DNA from: Sanghuangporus weigelae
Lineage: Eukaryota > Basidiomycota > Agaricomycetes > Hymenochaetales > Hymenochaetaceae
Reading direction: 5' to 3'
DNA length: 64,000 nucleotides
Assembly: GCA_033182465.1 (NCBI GenBank)
Contig: CP137322.1
Span: 1,426,001 to 1,490,000 of the forward strand
The notes beneath the pieces were generated by a model. That model searched no databases, was not told the origin of the DNA, and saw nothing but the letters and a program-made list of their open reading frames with translations. Position 1 is the stretch's first letter. Each line of letters begins with the position of its first letter. Position numbers and translations under genes: made by a program. Below, piece by piece: positions 48,144 through 59,961 of this stretch.

Positions 48144-51100
48144 ATGCATGCATCGCCATCATTGCCTAGTCAACGGTGCGCATCATGTTTTAAACGTCTT
48201 CCCTGTAATGCATCATTTATACCTCAAACAGGGACTCTCCAGCAAATCAGGTCGACTTCCCTCGTATGCGACTCTATCTGCTTTTGTCCTATTTCTCACC
48301 TCATTAACATTTCCTATCATTCTTATTGCAGAACTCTTCAACTCTCCGACTCCGACCCAAGCTTCTTCTTCTTCTTCTCAACAAAAGGCGCAACAGCAGT
48401 CGCCAGAAAGGCCCTCGCAGTCGCATACCCCTCTTACTCCACCTCTTACTCCAGCGTCTTCTGCTTCTGTGTCGGGTTCTGGATTTGTCAGCGGCGGAGA
48501 AGGTAACATAGCAGCAAGTAACCTGAGTTTGAGCGCGTTCTCTACCCCTGCGAGGGGACCGGCCGCGCCGCCTCCGACTCCTGCTTCTGCCGGTTTGTTA
48601 TCTCGCCCGGACTTGACGACTTCGCATATGGGGCCACCTTCTCCTGTCGCCGTCGGTACTACCTCAGGCATGAACAGCGGAGCAGGAAATAGATGGCCCG
48701 CTCCGTCCGAATCGCGCCGCATGCGACCACTTCCTCATCGCCTTGAGGTTGGTAGCATTGGAAGCGTCGGTTCGCCTCAGAGCGAGAGAAGCGGACGCAG
48801 CGATCTGGAGAGGGCACTTCCTGATGTCGATCGCGTCGTTGCTGACTTTAGATCTGCAGACGCGAACATGAGGGATGGCACTTCAGGCGGGGAGAGATTC
48901 TTACTTGTATGTCGGTTTCTGAGGCACTTCACTTTGGACTTGCCGATCATCGTTAATTTAGGTCGGGAACATACCAAAAGATGCTACGGAAGAACAACTT
49001 CGAGATGCTTTCGGTGTACGTAATGTATCCCCTGTTCAAGAATATTTCTCGGGTTTTTGACATATTTTCTTAGTCACTCGGGGATATAAGAGGAACCTGC
49101 GTTCGTTTCCAGGAAACTGAGGGCATTATAATCCTTGCGTTTTTCGATTGCCGTTGTACAGTGGATGTTGAGCAGAAGATACTCGCTCCTGGGCAGATCT
49201 ATTTCGGCGGGCGCAGGCTTCGTGTAGAGAGAATGGGATCAGCTGCTTTGACAAGGGTTTGTCGTTTTGCCTCGTTGTCTTAAGTTTATTGCCGCTGACT
49301 TTTTATTTGAAATTGAAGCTTATGGGAGACGATGAGTTCGTCAATGAGACGGAAGGCGAGGTGGTCGTGACAGCAGATGGAAACATAGACGCAAACTCGC
49401 TTCAGTCAATCATCAGCAGCTTTGGAGAGTTGCGCGCCTTCAGCCAGGCGACTCTTCCAAATGGACAGGTAAGATTGCTTTGGATGCAAATCCTTCCAAT
49501 CCATTGATATTAACAGTAAATTTCAAGGCATATATTGCAGAGTTCTGCGACTGCCGCAACGCCAAATCCGCTATGGAAGCTCTCAACGGACGTAGCATCT
49601 TCGGTATCCGACTTTGTCTTATCCCTCGACACGCTGCACCCGCAGACCTGACAGGCCGCATTCCCTTCCCGCTGAGTTCGGATAATACAAGGCAAATCGG
49701 ACGTGGAGGGTCACAACCGACATCCCCACTTGCCTCGAACAATTCCTTTGCACGCATGTATCCTGACGGTTTCTCCTTGTCTTCTCATCAAGAGCATCCG
49801 GCGGAAAGGAATGAGGCGAGCATCAGCGCTGATACGTCCAATTCGAGTCCCTTCCATGGTTCGCGCGCATTACCACTTGTTTCTCCTCTTTCGCATTCGC
49901 ACTCCATTACTTTACATGCCGGCGGTAGTCGGCGTATCTCAACGGGCTCAGTCAGCGTGCTTCCGGGATTGCATCAGAGTACGAGCGAGCAAGACTTGAG
50001 AAGGCGTGCAGCGGTGAATAACGTGTCAGGTATCAATTCGCGAGATGGATGGATTACCGACCACGCAAGGCGAACGAGCGACACGTTCTGTTTCGATGCC
50101 CTCAGGCGGGTTGCAGGTGACCTTTCCGGTAATGTTACACAAGCTGTACACGGAGGAATGGGTAATTTGGCGCGTCCGAGGACACGTGCGATTAGCGAGT
50201 CGAGCGCGTCTCCGAGGGTCGTTTCGCCGAGCGAAGGGTTTTCCACCGCTGGAATGGACGTTGGTCTGCCTGGGCAGATGTCTTACAATGAGCCGTCTAC
50301 CTCAGAACATAGCACGAGTAACGGCGCGTCGAGTTATTATCACGAAGACCGTGATCGGGAGAGTGAGCCGGAGCATAGCACGCATGTACACTCTCGCATG
50401 CCGACAGCCAGTGACTCGTCGCTCGGCGGACCGCATACACCACCTCCAGGACCGGTATCGTACAATGTCGCTCCCTACTATGCGAACTCTCCTTCTGTGC
50501 TTGGAATTCCTGGTATGCTGGCGCCGCCTCATCATGGCACAGGGCATTGTTATCTCGGATCTCCTCTCGGTGTGGCTACGAGTCCTGCGGGTATGCGCTA
50601 CGGGTACTCTCCGCAGAGTGCCGGGTACAGTCCCGGAGGACTGAGTGTTCACTCCGCCGTATCTTCGCCTTCCTCGCTGCATTCTCCATCTCATGTGTCT
50701 GTTCTATACTCACCTTCGCATCCCATGCATGCACAGTTGCATTCCTCCGCACGCAGTGCTCTCGATGTAGTTCGCGACCCGCCTTCGGAGCGCAACCAGA
50801 TAGACTTGGAGCGCATTGCTGCGGGTCTCGATACGAGGACGACGGTGATGATCAAAAACATTCCGAATAAGCTATCGGACAAGGACTTGGTTGAGTACAT
50901 CGGTCGTGTGTGTCCTCGCAAGATTGACTTCTTGTATCTGAGAATGGACTTCCAGAATGGTGAGTGCACAGGCGTTGTCTTGTTCTCATGTTGATACTTA
51001 GTCGTTTGTCTGCAGGGTGTAATGTTGGCTATGGTATGCGAGACTTTGCTAGATTCATTCTCGCTTTCTGACGTTTCGTTAGCGTTTGTGAACTTCATCC

Positions 51101-51624
51101 ACGTTCAGGATCTTTTGCTTTTCGCCCGCACAAAGCTTGGAATCAAATGGTGAATACTTGAAGTTATATTTTGTCCGCTTATCGATCATCGCTGACGGTT
51201 TATACAGGAACATGTATTCCTCCGAGAAGGTCCTTCAAATGAGTTATGCCAATTATCAGTACGTCCTCATTCTTTCCTCTAAGATGCTGTGGCTGACTAG
51301 CGAACCGACCACAGAGGGAAGGAAGCACTCGTCGAGAAGTTCAAGAACTCCTGCGTCATGGACGAGCGCGAATCCTGGCGTCCGAAGATCTTCTATAGCG
51401 GTGGTCCGAACCAAGGTCTTCCTGAGCCGTTCCCCGCTCCTACTCATTATAGGCGCAAGGAGCGTTCGGCCCAGAACCGTGGAGCTTTGTTTCTGCATAG
51501 CGCCCACTCGCATGGTAGCAATACGGGCGGAGAAGGACGAGGAGCGGGATCCGGTATGCTTGGTGCACCGTTTCGGAGACATAATCAGCATCCGCAGAAT
51601 CTTGCGAGGCAGGAACGCTTTTAA
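48144..51624 (+). CDS. MEI2: Mei2-like RNA-binding protein with three RRM domains
   Basis: Mei2 of fission yeast is an RNA-binding switch for entry into meiosis; its C-terminal RRM is a special type (RRM_2). That domain is clear here: TRTTVMIKNIPNKLSDKDL, IDFLYLRMDFQNG, CNVGYAFVNFIHVQDLL and MSYANYQGKEALVEKFKNS. Two N-terminal RRMs are recognisable after splicing: VGNIPKDATEEQLRDAFG with SLGDIRGTCVRF, and SIISSFGELRAFSQATL with AYIAEFCDCRNAKSAMEAL. A long Ser/Pro/His-rich linker (49650-50770) and a Ser/Gly-rich tail flank the last RRM. The RNP1 core is coded by an 18-nt exon. The 5' end is uncertain: exon MHASPSLPSQ, a possible 19-nt exon (48240-48258) and the long exon from about 48390 keep frame together. 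The symbol is by homology; whether it controls meiosis here is unknown. Confidence 0.85.
51016..51033 (+). other. 18-nt exon in the RNP1 motif of the Mei2-like protein
   Basis: The exon ggtgtaatgttggctatg lies between tctgcag and gtatgc and supplies CNVGY of the RNP1 core CNVGYAFVNF. The frame is correct on both sides (phase 1 in, phase 1 out). Confidence 0.85.
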
Positions 51625-51934
51625 GACGGCGTGCCTTTGAATACGCCATGCGCTTGCACTTGCGCGAGCGATGCTGAGTTGAACGTGTAGTGGCGTCCTC
51701 GAGCTTGAACGACTTGCTTATTATTTGCTTTATTGGTGTTTCAAAACCTGATTATAACCCGCTTAATGTGGCTCTCTTCCTTTCTTTCATATCCTTTTAC
51801 TCTTTCGGCTTTGATACGTAGATTCGCAGAAGCCTGAGCACGACTTCTCCGCCCATGCATCCGCATTATAATACGGCATCTATTATTCACCGGGCCTCAT
51901 TCCACTCTCCATAACGCTAAACGGCGTCTCTCTC

Positions 51935-51964
51935 GAAATCGAAATCGAAACTGAAACTGAAACT
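51935..51964. repeat. Hexamer simple repeat (GAAATC)n(GAAACT)n
   Basis: Two and a half copies of GAAATC run directly into GAAACT copies, forming a 30-bp purine-biased tract about 310 bp after the MEI2-like stop codon. Confidence 0.75.
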
Positions 51965-53936
51965 CACTCGGGCCGGCGTTTTATTCGAGGCTTTATTGAC
52001 CTCGTGTCTACTTTCTTCGTCTTCATTCGTCCGCGATAATAACAACGGAGCTCTCCGCCGGCTTATATCCGCATTCTCCTTTGATCGATTTTCACGGACC
52101 CGAAGAAAATTAATAAAAACGGCTGAGGAGGAAGGGATTGCCGTCGCCGCCGCCCTTTCGCCGCTCATTTCTTCAGTGTTTCAATTTATCGCGGATTGCT
52201 GCACCGCCCCTTGCGCGAAGCTTTCTCTTCGTCGCCGTCGTTATGATGCGCCCTCCGGACCTTCCCTCAGACCGCCACTGAATGGCGCGCAGTCGTTTTC
52301 GTACCTGTTTCAAATTATATCCTTTTCTCTTTTATGATGATTTATTTATTTATTTTATTTGACACGATATGCGCTTATTGTCCGCCAGCCACTTGACTCC
52401 TCCCGCTCTCCTTTTGTCTATTCTTTGCTGTTTATCATGTAGATTGAACCTCGACGGTGCCTCCTGTCTGGAGTGGTGTTGTTCGCCTGCTTCGCGCCTC
52501 GTTTTATTTTCTTATTATTTTCTAATTGCTGCGCTTGTAGGTTGTGTGGATTGTGACCTGCTGAACACTATTTTCATTGCTTTCCATCGTCGTTTCTTTC
52601 ATTCCTTTTCGTGCACATTCGTCTGCTCGTCTCTCTTTCCCTTGACGAAGTCTTCATGAGATCGGACGTCCTCAGTATTCAACACAAGTCGTGTGTTCTT
52701 AAAAATTCCCTCACCGCTGTCTCCTGCTCTGCCTTTTCTCAGTGCTGTTTACCGATTTGATCGTCCTGCTCTCATCAGTATTTATTTTTCTTTCGCTTTA
52801 CTTTTTATTATCGTATTACTGTAATGACTACATGCAGATTCTTCTCCTTTTCGTCTCTGCATACATATTGTACTGCATATACTTATTTGTATTCCTTCCC
52901 TCTCTCCTTTTTTATGTTTTATGAATCTGCAGAATCTACAGTACTTACGCGCTGTACATAGTTCGAAGTCCAAGTCAATTTGTTTTTCGCCATTCTGTTT
53001 TTTTCCCGCCGCTTTCTTCTCTTCTCAGAGCTGGTTACGTGCTGTGTCTGGGTAGGTTTGTATCCAATGTCATGAGTATATCGTATTGCCTTTTGCAAAC
53101 GTGCTTAGTCGATGTTACTTACCCGATACCTAACATGACAGCTCACTCCACGCCGCAAGCAACCCTGAAGAAGAGCCATATGCGTATGCATATGTGCAGT
53201 ACTAGCAGTTTATCCGCTGATATGTATCTGAAATACGATACGATACGATATGATATTTGAGAGCTCTCGGGTTTCCCCCTTACCTTCCAAGCAAATCACA
53301 GCTAGTCCTATACTAATCTTGTCCTGCGTGCTCCGCTCTGCTCTACGCTTTGTTCTGTCGGATAACTGTCATTCGCTGTCCAAATCTTGCTTTGTTCTGC
53401 TTTGTTCTTTTGCTCTTTTTTAGATGATGTTTTGATGACATATGGTACTGTCGCTAGTGTCGAGAAACGAGCTTGTTTGCGCGAGCTTCTCCACCACATA
53501 TGGTCGACGCATTTTCTTCGAGTTCTTGACGGAAATGGGTATGAGATAGCGAGAAGAGATGGTGTGGAGGCGTTCACTTCACTTCCTTCCTCTTCTTCTT
53601 TTCTTACCTTCCCTTCTCTGCACCTTGTCTGCGTATGTCCGAAAGAAAAGCGAGCCTTGCGGAGGGTGAGTTCTTCTGATTTGCGAACTGTCAGGATTTA
53701 AGCTGTCCCGCCCCGCCCGATTCCGCGGGCTAATGAGTGTATGCGTTAGTATTCTTCTCCGAACTCGAAGAAGGGTCTCCTTTATGTTTGTTGCTGGCGC
53801 ACTTCGGTTCGCGGGAACGAAGTGAATCACTGGATGAATCTTAGATCGAATCGACAACACAACACAACGCTCAGTTTAGTCGCTGAGGAAATACAAGAGG
53901 ACCGCGTGCTCGGTGCTCGTCGCTGTTTGCGGTGAC

Positions 53937-53956
53937 GATGATGATGATGATGATGG
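53937..53956. repeat. (GAT) trinucleotide microsatellite
   Basis: About six GAT units in a row in the non-coding tract. Confidence 0.8.
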
Positions 53957-55811
53957 TATGATATGATTGATTGAGTTGTATTCTGACGTGTGAAGTGATG
54001 CTTTCGATGTGTATCTTCCGTTCGTCCTTTCTTCGTATCCTGTGGTTACATGGATGACGGAAGAGAGTTGGCATGAAGGGCGAGGGCGATAGGGATGATT
54101 ATCCCTTCGGTCTAGAAGAGTTTATCCGCGTGGGGTTTGACGTGCGCTGGGCTAGGACGGGATATGCACTCACTCGCGCTGTGGATGAACGTTTCAGTTA
54201 CTGGAGTACGAGAGCTCGGAGGATAAATATGAAATAAATGTAATATATTTAGGCGGAGGATGAGCGATGGACGATTCAAGGGGACGCTAAATGACGCAAG
54301 CACGGTAAGCATTCATATGCCAGAAGGCAGAAGGGAAAGGATTATTGTAATGAACGAACGCTGATCCCGACGAGCGCTTTACGAACGAACGAACGAGTTA
54401 TCCCATCTCATCTGAGTCTCAGATCAGATTGATTGAGTTATTGAAATTTAATCTACGCTGAGCCGCGACGAGTTTTACGGAATGAGTAGCGCACCGGCGG
54501 GGAGACAGAGAGATTCTCAGAGATCGTGCATCGCCCGCGGGAAGCTGGCATGAATATGTGATGCAGGGAATTCGAAGCTCTCTTCGAGATATTGGCGAGG
54601 TGATGGGATGATTATGGGAGTTATATGTATTCCCGAAAGCACAGGGAAGGAAGATACGCTCCATGCGTGCTGATCTTTTCATTATCTGGATATGGATATG
54701 TGGTCGACGAGAACGGGCGTGGATCAATGAGAAGATTCTCTGTTTTCCGATATCAGCCATATCATCTATCGGACGTGCGATGAGTCGACTAAGGAAAGTG
54801 ATGGGTTTCTCTTCGGACGTTGGAACGATTATTATGAGAAGCATGCCGAGTTGACTTGGGAGGCGGAGAGTACTTTCAATTTGTCCAGAGAGAGAAGTGC
54901 TTCTTTATGTCTTTTGTGTACGTTGTAGACGAGCAGGTGTCGAGGAGAGCACGTGTCGAAGTAAGCTAAGCTATCAGGAGGTTTGAATGACTAGGAAGGA
55001 AGGGTGGGTGGGGAGAGAGTGGGAGGCGGCCGGAGCGCGGGGGACGTCAAAAGGCGCGAGGTGGCCGTTGAGCCGATGACAATGGGAGGAAATAACAGAA
55101 AGGGAAGCCGGAGAAAGGGGTAATCGGATGCGGGATAGGATTGGATCGTTGACACAGGCTGTCATATAGAAATGAGAGAGATTGATTGCAGAACAGAGCG
55201 ACGCACGCCGACGAAGGCAGGGACTTGAAGAGGAGAGACCTAGGCGCGCGGCTTTAGCAACGGCAAGAGAAGAGCAGAAGAAAGGGCCGATCTCGGGCAG
55301 ACATCATCTATAGACGCGTATAGAGCTTGCGGTCCGTGTCGTGTCAATGCACCTGCCACTAGTGCTGCCAGCGCCTGCCCACTGCTGCCACAGAGAGGGG
55401 TCGCAAGCAGCTGGCAGATCAAATACGTTCCCGAAGAATACAAATTCGCGGGAGAGTGTATGATTACCAAATATGGGGAAGGACACGCTGTATTCGGTAC
55501 ACGCGCGAAGCTGTCACCGTCAGTGCCACCATCATCGTAAACTCGATTGTAATATGTCAAACAACGTCACTGTTGAACGTGTCCGCCGGGACATCCGACT
55601 CCGGCTCTATGCGGCGCGTATAAAAGTCTATATGATGTGATGTTGCCCGCTTTGGGTGATCCTCTCCTTCTCCTCCTGGACGAACGTGCATATATAACTC
55701 TGGAGTCAGAGTCAAAGCCTATTCCAGTCCAGTCCAGTCGGCCTCCTTCTTTGGCCATCACTCTCCTTCTCTTCCTCCTCTATCTTCGCACCTCGTCGGT
55801 CTTTACTCGCT

Positions 55812-58800
55812 ATGCCTCGTGCTGCAGCACCCGACGCGCAGTTCCCGTCTGTGAACAGGCCAGTACCTCCTCCCCTCCCTCTGCACGCAAAGCACGACGC
55901 CACTCGTACTCCGCGCTTTTGGCATGCAGCCGTTAGCGCGACTAAAGGTTTATTCAACCAGCCTACTCGAACTGCCCTCGAGGGTGCTGTTGAGAACACG
56001 CCACCGTACGGTTATTACACTCTGCGCTAGGTAACTGGGTACTTACAAGTTGGCTCTTATTTAGCGTGCCACCCGCGGAAGATAGGTACAAGCGCGTGCG
56101 CAGATCTACATCAACTCCGGCCCTCAGAGCCATAGCGAACGCGAGTTCGAGCAATCTTCGGCGCGAAATGGCGAACAACCCTTCCCCAGCTCTACCTTCG
56201 CTCTTTTCCACAAAACGCTCCTTTGATCAAAGTCCGCGGAAACTCAAATCCAAGGCATCTGCACCCTCGCTTGCTGCCCGCCGCCTTGCCATCTCTTCTC
56301 CGTCACTCCCTAAGCCTCTGGACAGTCTTGATTCTCCACATCCTAAACTCGCATACCCGCTATCTCCAATGCCTTCGCCCGTAGGTTCGACATTTAGCTT
56401 GAAGACCCCAGGTCCTCAGCCGACGTCCCAATCGCAACTGTAAGTATTGTGGAGTTGATTTGTGCTTCAGCCACACATCAATTTATTTTTGGCTGATTCA
56501 TGTTGCTTGTTCGTTCTATAAAGAGCACAAACGGACGGCGTCTCTAGCACAAACTCTGATTCCTGCAATGGGACTCGGCCGGTTCGGAGGTTTGTGGACA
56601 TCTTGAATTCAACCAAGGCATATAGTGACGTATTTTACCAGGAGGACTAAAAGTTCACCTGGCGCTAAGTTTGGCAGACGCTCGCTTTTCTCGCCAGCTC
56701 TCGATCCTGCTACTCCGTCAATTGAGTCATCGTCCCCAATCGTTATTGAGTAAGTTTACCCTTTTCTTCAAGCTTCTGACATTTTTCACCGGCATTCTAA
56801 CCACTGTCTATGCTGTGCAGTATCGCCTCACCCAGCATTGCGTCTCCTGGTTCTGCTGGTTCTCTTCCTTCGCCACCTCTGGAAACTCCCAAAATGACTC
56901 CAGACTATTTCACGCACAAGTCAAGCCCGCTTGCGCATGTGGCTTCTCCGCGTAGCTTTACCTCTGTAAAGCGCAAACCGGTTCCACGCCACCTCTATAT
57001 GGACCCACCGGAGCATGACGCTTCGGCTCCGTGCACACCTGTCCTTACACCGATTCCCAGCTCTTCTCCTAATATGAATGTCTCGTCTAGTGTTTCCAGG
57101 ATGGAAAGCTCGAACACCCTGCATACTCCTCTGCTTCCCTCTTCAGAGTTGATTCTGAAGGCATGCGATCCATCTCGTCTGAACAGCCGAGGCCTCAACC
57201 TCCTTCCGATCGGGCAAACAGCATCCGCTAGCAGCGTTCGCAGACAGCACCGACGCAGTGTTAGTGAACAAGGCTGTCGCCGATTCCTCGGTCCAGAAAC
57301 TCTCCCTAGCCCGTGGTACACGACCAACTCCAGCGGGTCGATGACACCTTTGATAACACCGGCTGAGGAACAACCACCGTTTTCCTTTGCAAATGATTTG
57401 TTAGTGCTTTTCCCTTTCCGCTACGTTTCTTTCGTCCCCTGACTTGTTTTGAAATTCAAGGCCAGCAGCCCCTCGAGTCCTCCAACAATCACCACCTCAA
57501 ACCCCGGACCACATCATGGAAGAAGTCTCCGCATTTTCGGACAACACGTCAGTTCGATCATCTGTCTGCCGCAGCGGTGCTCTGTCCCCGCTAACGGACG
57601 ACGAAGTCGATGCAATCCAAAGCTTCCTCCGTCGGCACGCCACAGGTCACCGTGCACGGCAACGCCGCAAAGCCGTAAAGCTTCGGAGCTCGCACTCACG
57701 AGACACATCCGTAGCGTCCTGCTCATACGACATGCATACGCAGATTCTTGAGTCCTATGCAACCGATGATGACGAGGTCTTCTCTATAGACTATTCAGGG
57801 GACGATACGGATGCAGAAAGTCATCTGCCTACGTCGGCCTCAGAAACTCACTCGATGTCTACTGTGTCTGCAGATGACGGTGAGGTTGGTGAAGGAACAA
57901 CGGACTTTGATGTCGAGACACCCATCATCCGAGACGAGATTGAGACACCCATTGATACAGGTAATCGAGGAACGTTTGGGTATTACGGTACACCAGTAGT
58001 CCGTAGGCCGAGTTCGTGCCGAGAAGCATCTGCAGCATATGCTCGCATTCCCTGTGACGGGGGGATGGAGTCGCGACCAAGTCTTCCCGCCGAGTGGGTG
58101 AATCATGGGGACACCGAGGACATGTCAGAAGTATCGAAGCCATCGCGGGAGGAAGGGAACGCTCAGTCAGGGGAAATCGAATCTGATACCTTGGAAGGCG
58201 CGTCAAACATGACACCTGTTGCCGGCCCAGTACGATCATCTTCGCTATACTACCGTTCGTCCTCGGACTACGCTCAACGAAGTGACGATGATGACGGTCT
58301 GTCGTACCTTCGCGCCAGTCGCCAGCCTCTGGTCCCAAGGATGATAAGTTCGGACTCAGAGAACGATCGTCCTATATCTTGCTCGACGTCTTCCCTCTCC
58401 ACTTCAAAGTCTACGGGACGTTCAGCCTTTGCGTCTGGCATTGGTTTGGCGATTATTCCGCCGGAACACTTCGCTTATTTTGACAAGTTTGCCTATGAGT
58501 ATATTGCTCCGTACACTCCGTCAGAGTTTGGGACGGATGGCTCTGAGGGATCGGTGACAAGGCTTGAATTTGCTTCTCCTCAGATGCAGCGAGGATGTGG
58601 CATGAGGTGTAACAATTCGTTTGACGCGTTGAAGACCGACCTTACAAGTCTTCAGACTCAGAAAACTTCTGTCTCGGATGCGAGGTCCGGCACGAACCTT
58701 GCAGCATTAGTGCTCAAACCTGCATTGCAAATTAATGCGCGTAGAGCAGGCGAACCGAGAATTATCCAGCTGCCTTCCCCGACAGACACTGTAGAGGATA

Positions 58801-59003
58801 CGTATCCGCCGCAGATTTCCGTCAACATGCCGCGCACGGCAGCCTGCAGTGCCTCTGCAGACGTGGCCTTGCCCGAGAATGTCAAGTCATTCATGAATCT
58901 CACTCCTAACGAGCCGAGGCCGAAGCGTACTCGCGTGAAGCTGCGACAGCTATTCTCCCGCAGTAATTTGAAGAGAGCAACAGGGCGGAACGTCTCTGCA
59001 TAG
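55812..59003 (+). CDS. Large Ser/Pro-rich, mostly disordered protein, unrecognised
   Basis: The start MPRAAAPDAQFPSVN follows a TATA box at 55619-55626 and a C/T-rich leader. Four introns join all exons in frame: one near 55999-56063 (gtacgg...tttag) giving TPPV-PPAEDRYKRVRR; then three near 56442-56523, 56593-56640 and 56750-56820, with another near 57401-57462 leading to LPAAPRVLQQSPP. The protein, close to 950 residues, is rich in Ser, Pro, Thr and Asp, with many SP/TP sites (SPSLPKP, LSPMPSP, TPVLTPIP) that could be kinase targets. The C-terminus is basic (RPKRTRVKLRQLFSRSNLKR). No enzyme motif, membrane span or known domain was found. Consistent splice junctions and length support a real gene; it may be specific to basidiomycetes. 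Confidence 0.75.
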
Positions 59004-59961
59004 GCGGAGCTCGAATCCGATTAATATTCTCTCCTTTTATTTCTCTGCACACTCTTTGCATTCATTATCAACACCTTCACTTTTCGTGTTCGTTTGTCTC
59101 TCTTCTCATCGCACTTTTTAATCTTTCGCCGCATTTTTACTTTACTTTGATTCATCCTTGTGCATTTACAATTGAACTTTCACATGTACGGCTCCACACA
59201 ATTCGCATTCCCACATCTTGCATTGTCTCCTAGTCACACACTCATTCAAAGCCTTCGATTCTCCCTGTTTTGGATTCTCGGTATAGTACGCGTATTCTTA
59301 ATGCCTTACAGTATTCTCTCGTTCCGTTTGGGACGTTAATATGTAGATAGTGATGTTGTGGCGTCGCGTCTTTTGCTTCGTGCTTCCTCCTTCCGTTCAT
59401 TTCATATGGCGATCCTTCATTCATTCATTGTGCACTTCGTTCACCATTTTATTTTCCTTCGAGACTGTGTTGCATGTTGTACTTTGTCATTGTTCAAACT
59501 CCTTGAAGCACACTAAGCGTCCCTGGCCCTGGCCCTGTCTTGTGACCTCCGCAATATAGTTCCCTTTGATACGATACGTATTGTTTGGTGTGATCGGCGT
59601 TTTCATGATACAGTGCGAGGTTTGGCTTGGCGATGGCAGAAAGTAACATAACGTCAAAAGGGCTGTAGTAGGGCGAGGCGTGGTCTGGACCCGACGGCTG
59701 AGTCTCGAACAGGAACATTCAACACCGAACGAAGTCAAACTCTAGTTCAAGATTAATATCAATATTGTCATAGAGATTGCAAACAAATAAAAGAGATATC
59801 TAAATATTTATTTATTTAGGTTTGGTATAGCGTTTCAGCCCTTGCGGACAGGAACTAGATCCCTTCGTTCGTTATGCCTTAATCGACAGGTCTGCGCGCA
59901 GTAAGTTAGGTTTGCGGTGGCGTCGGAGTGGAATATCGCGGATGAAAGACGGATGAGAAGT
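59004..59961. other. Convergent intergenic region, orphan gene / MTS1
   Basis: About 960 bases between facing stops. T-rich 3' flank of the orphan gene (59020-59200). Alternative splice forms of MTS1 could extend its coding sequence to a stop at 59879 or 59835. No other feature seen. Confidence 0.4.

Larger units (their letters stand above)
51625..55811. other. 4.2-kb tract without a recognisable protein gene
   Basis: The longest gene-free stretch in the window. Open frames here are short, with biased composition and no recognised motifs. The part nearest 55812 has a TATA box (tataaaag, 55619-55626) and C/T-rich leader that belong to the downstream gene. Simple repeats occur at 51935-51964 (GAAATC/GAAACT), 52330-52360 (TTTA-rich), 53234-53255 (GATAC-type), 53937-53956 (GAT) and 54381-54397 (ACGA). 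The tract could contain a long noncoding RNA, long untranslated regions or fast-evolving orphan genes; the sequence alone does not decide. Confidence 0.5.

Noticed and set aside
53387-53701. 104-codon plus-strand open frame in the gene-free tract
   Set aside because: Cys/Leu/Ser-biased translation, no motif and no splice continuation.
54419-54844. 141-codon minus-strand open frame in the gene-free tract
   Set aside because: No recognised motif and composition typical of chance translation.
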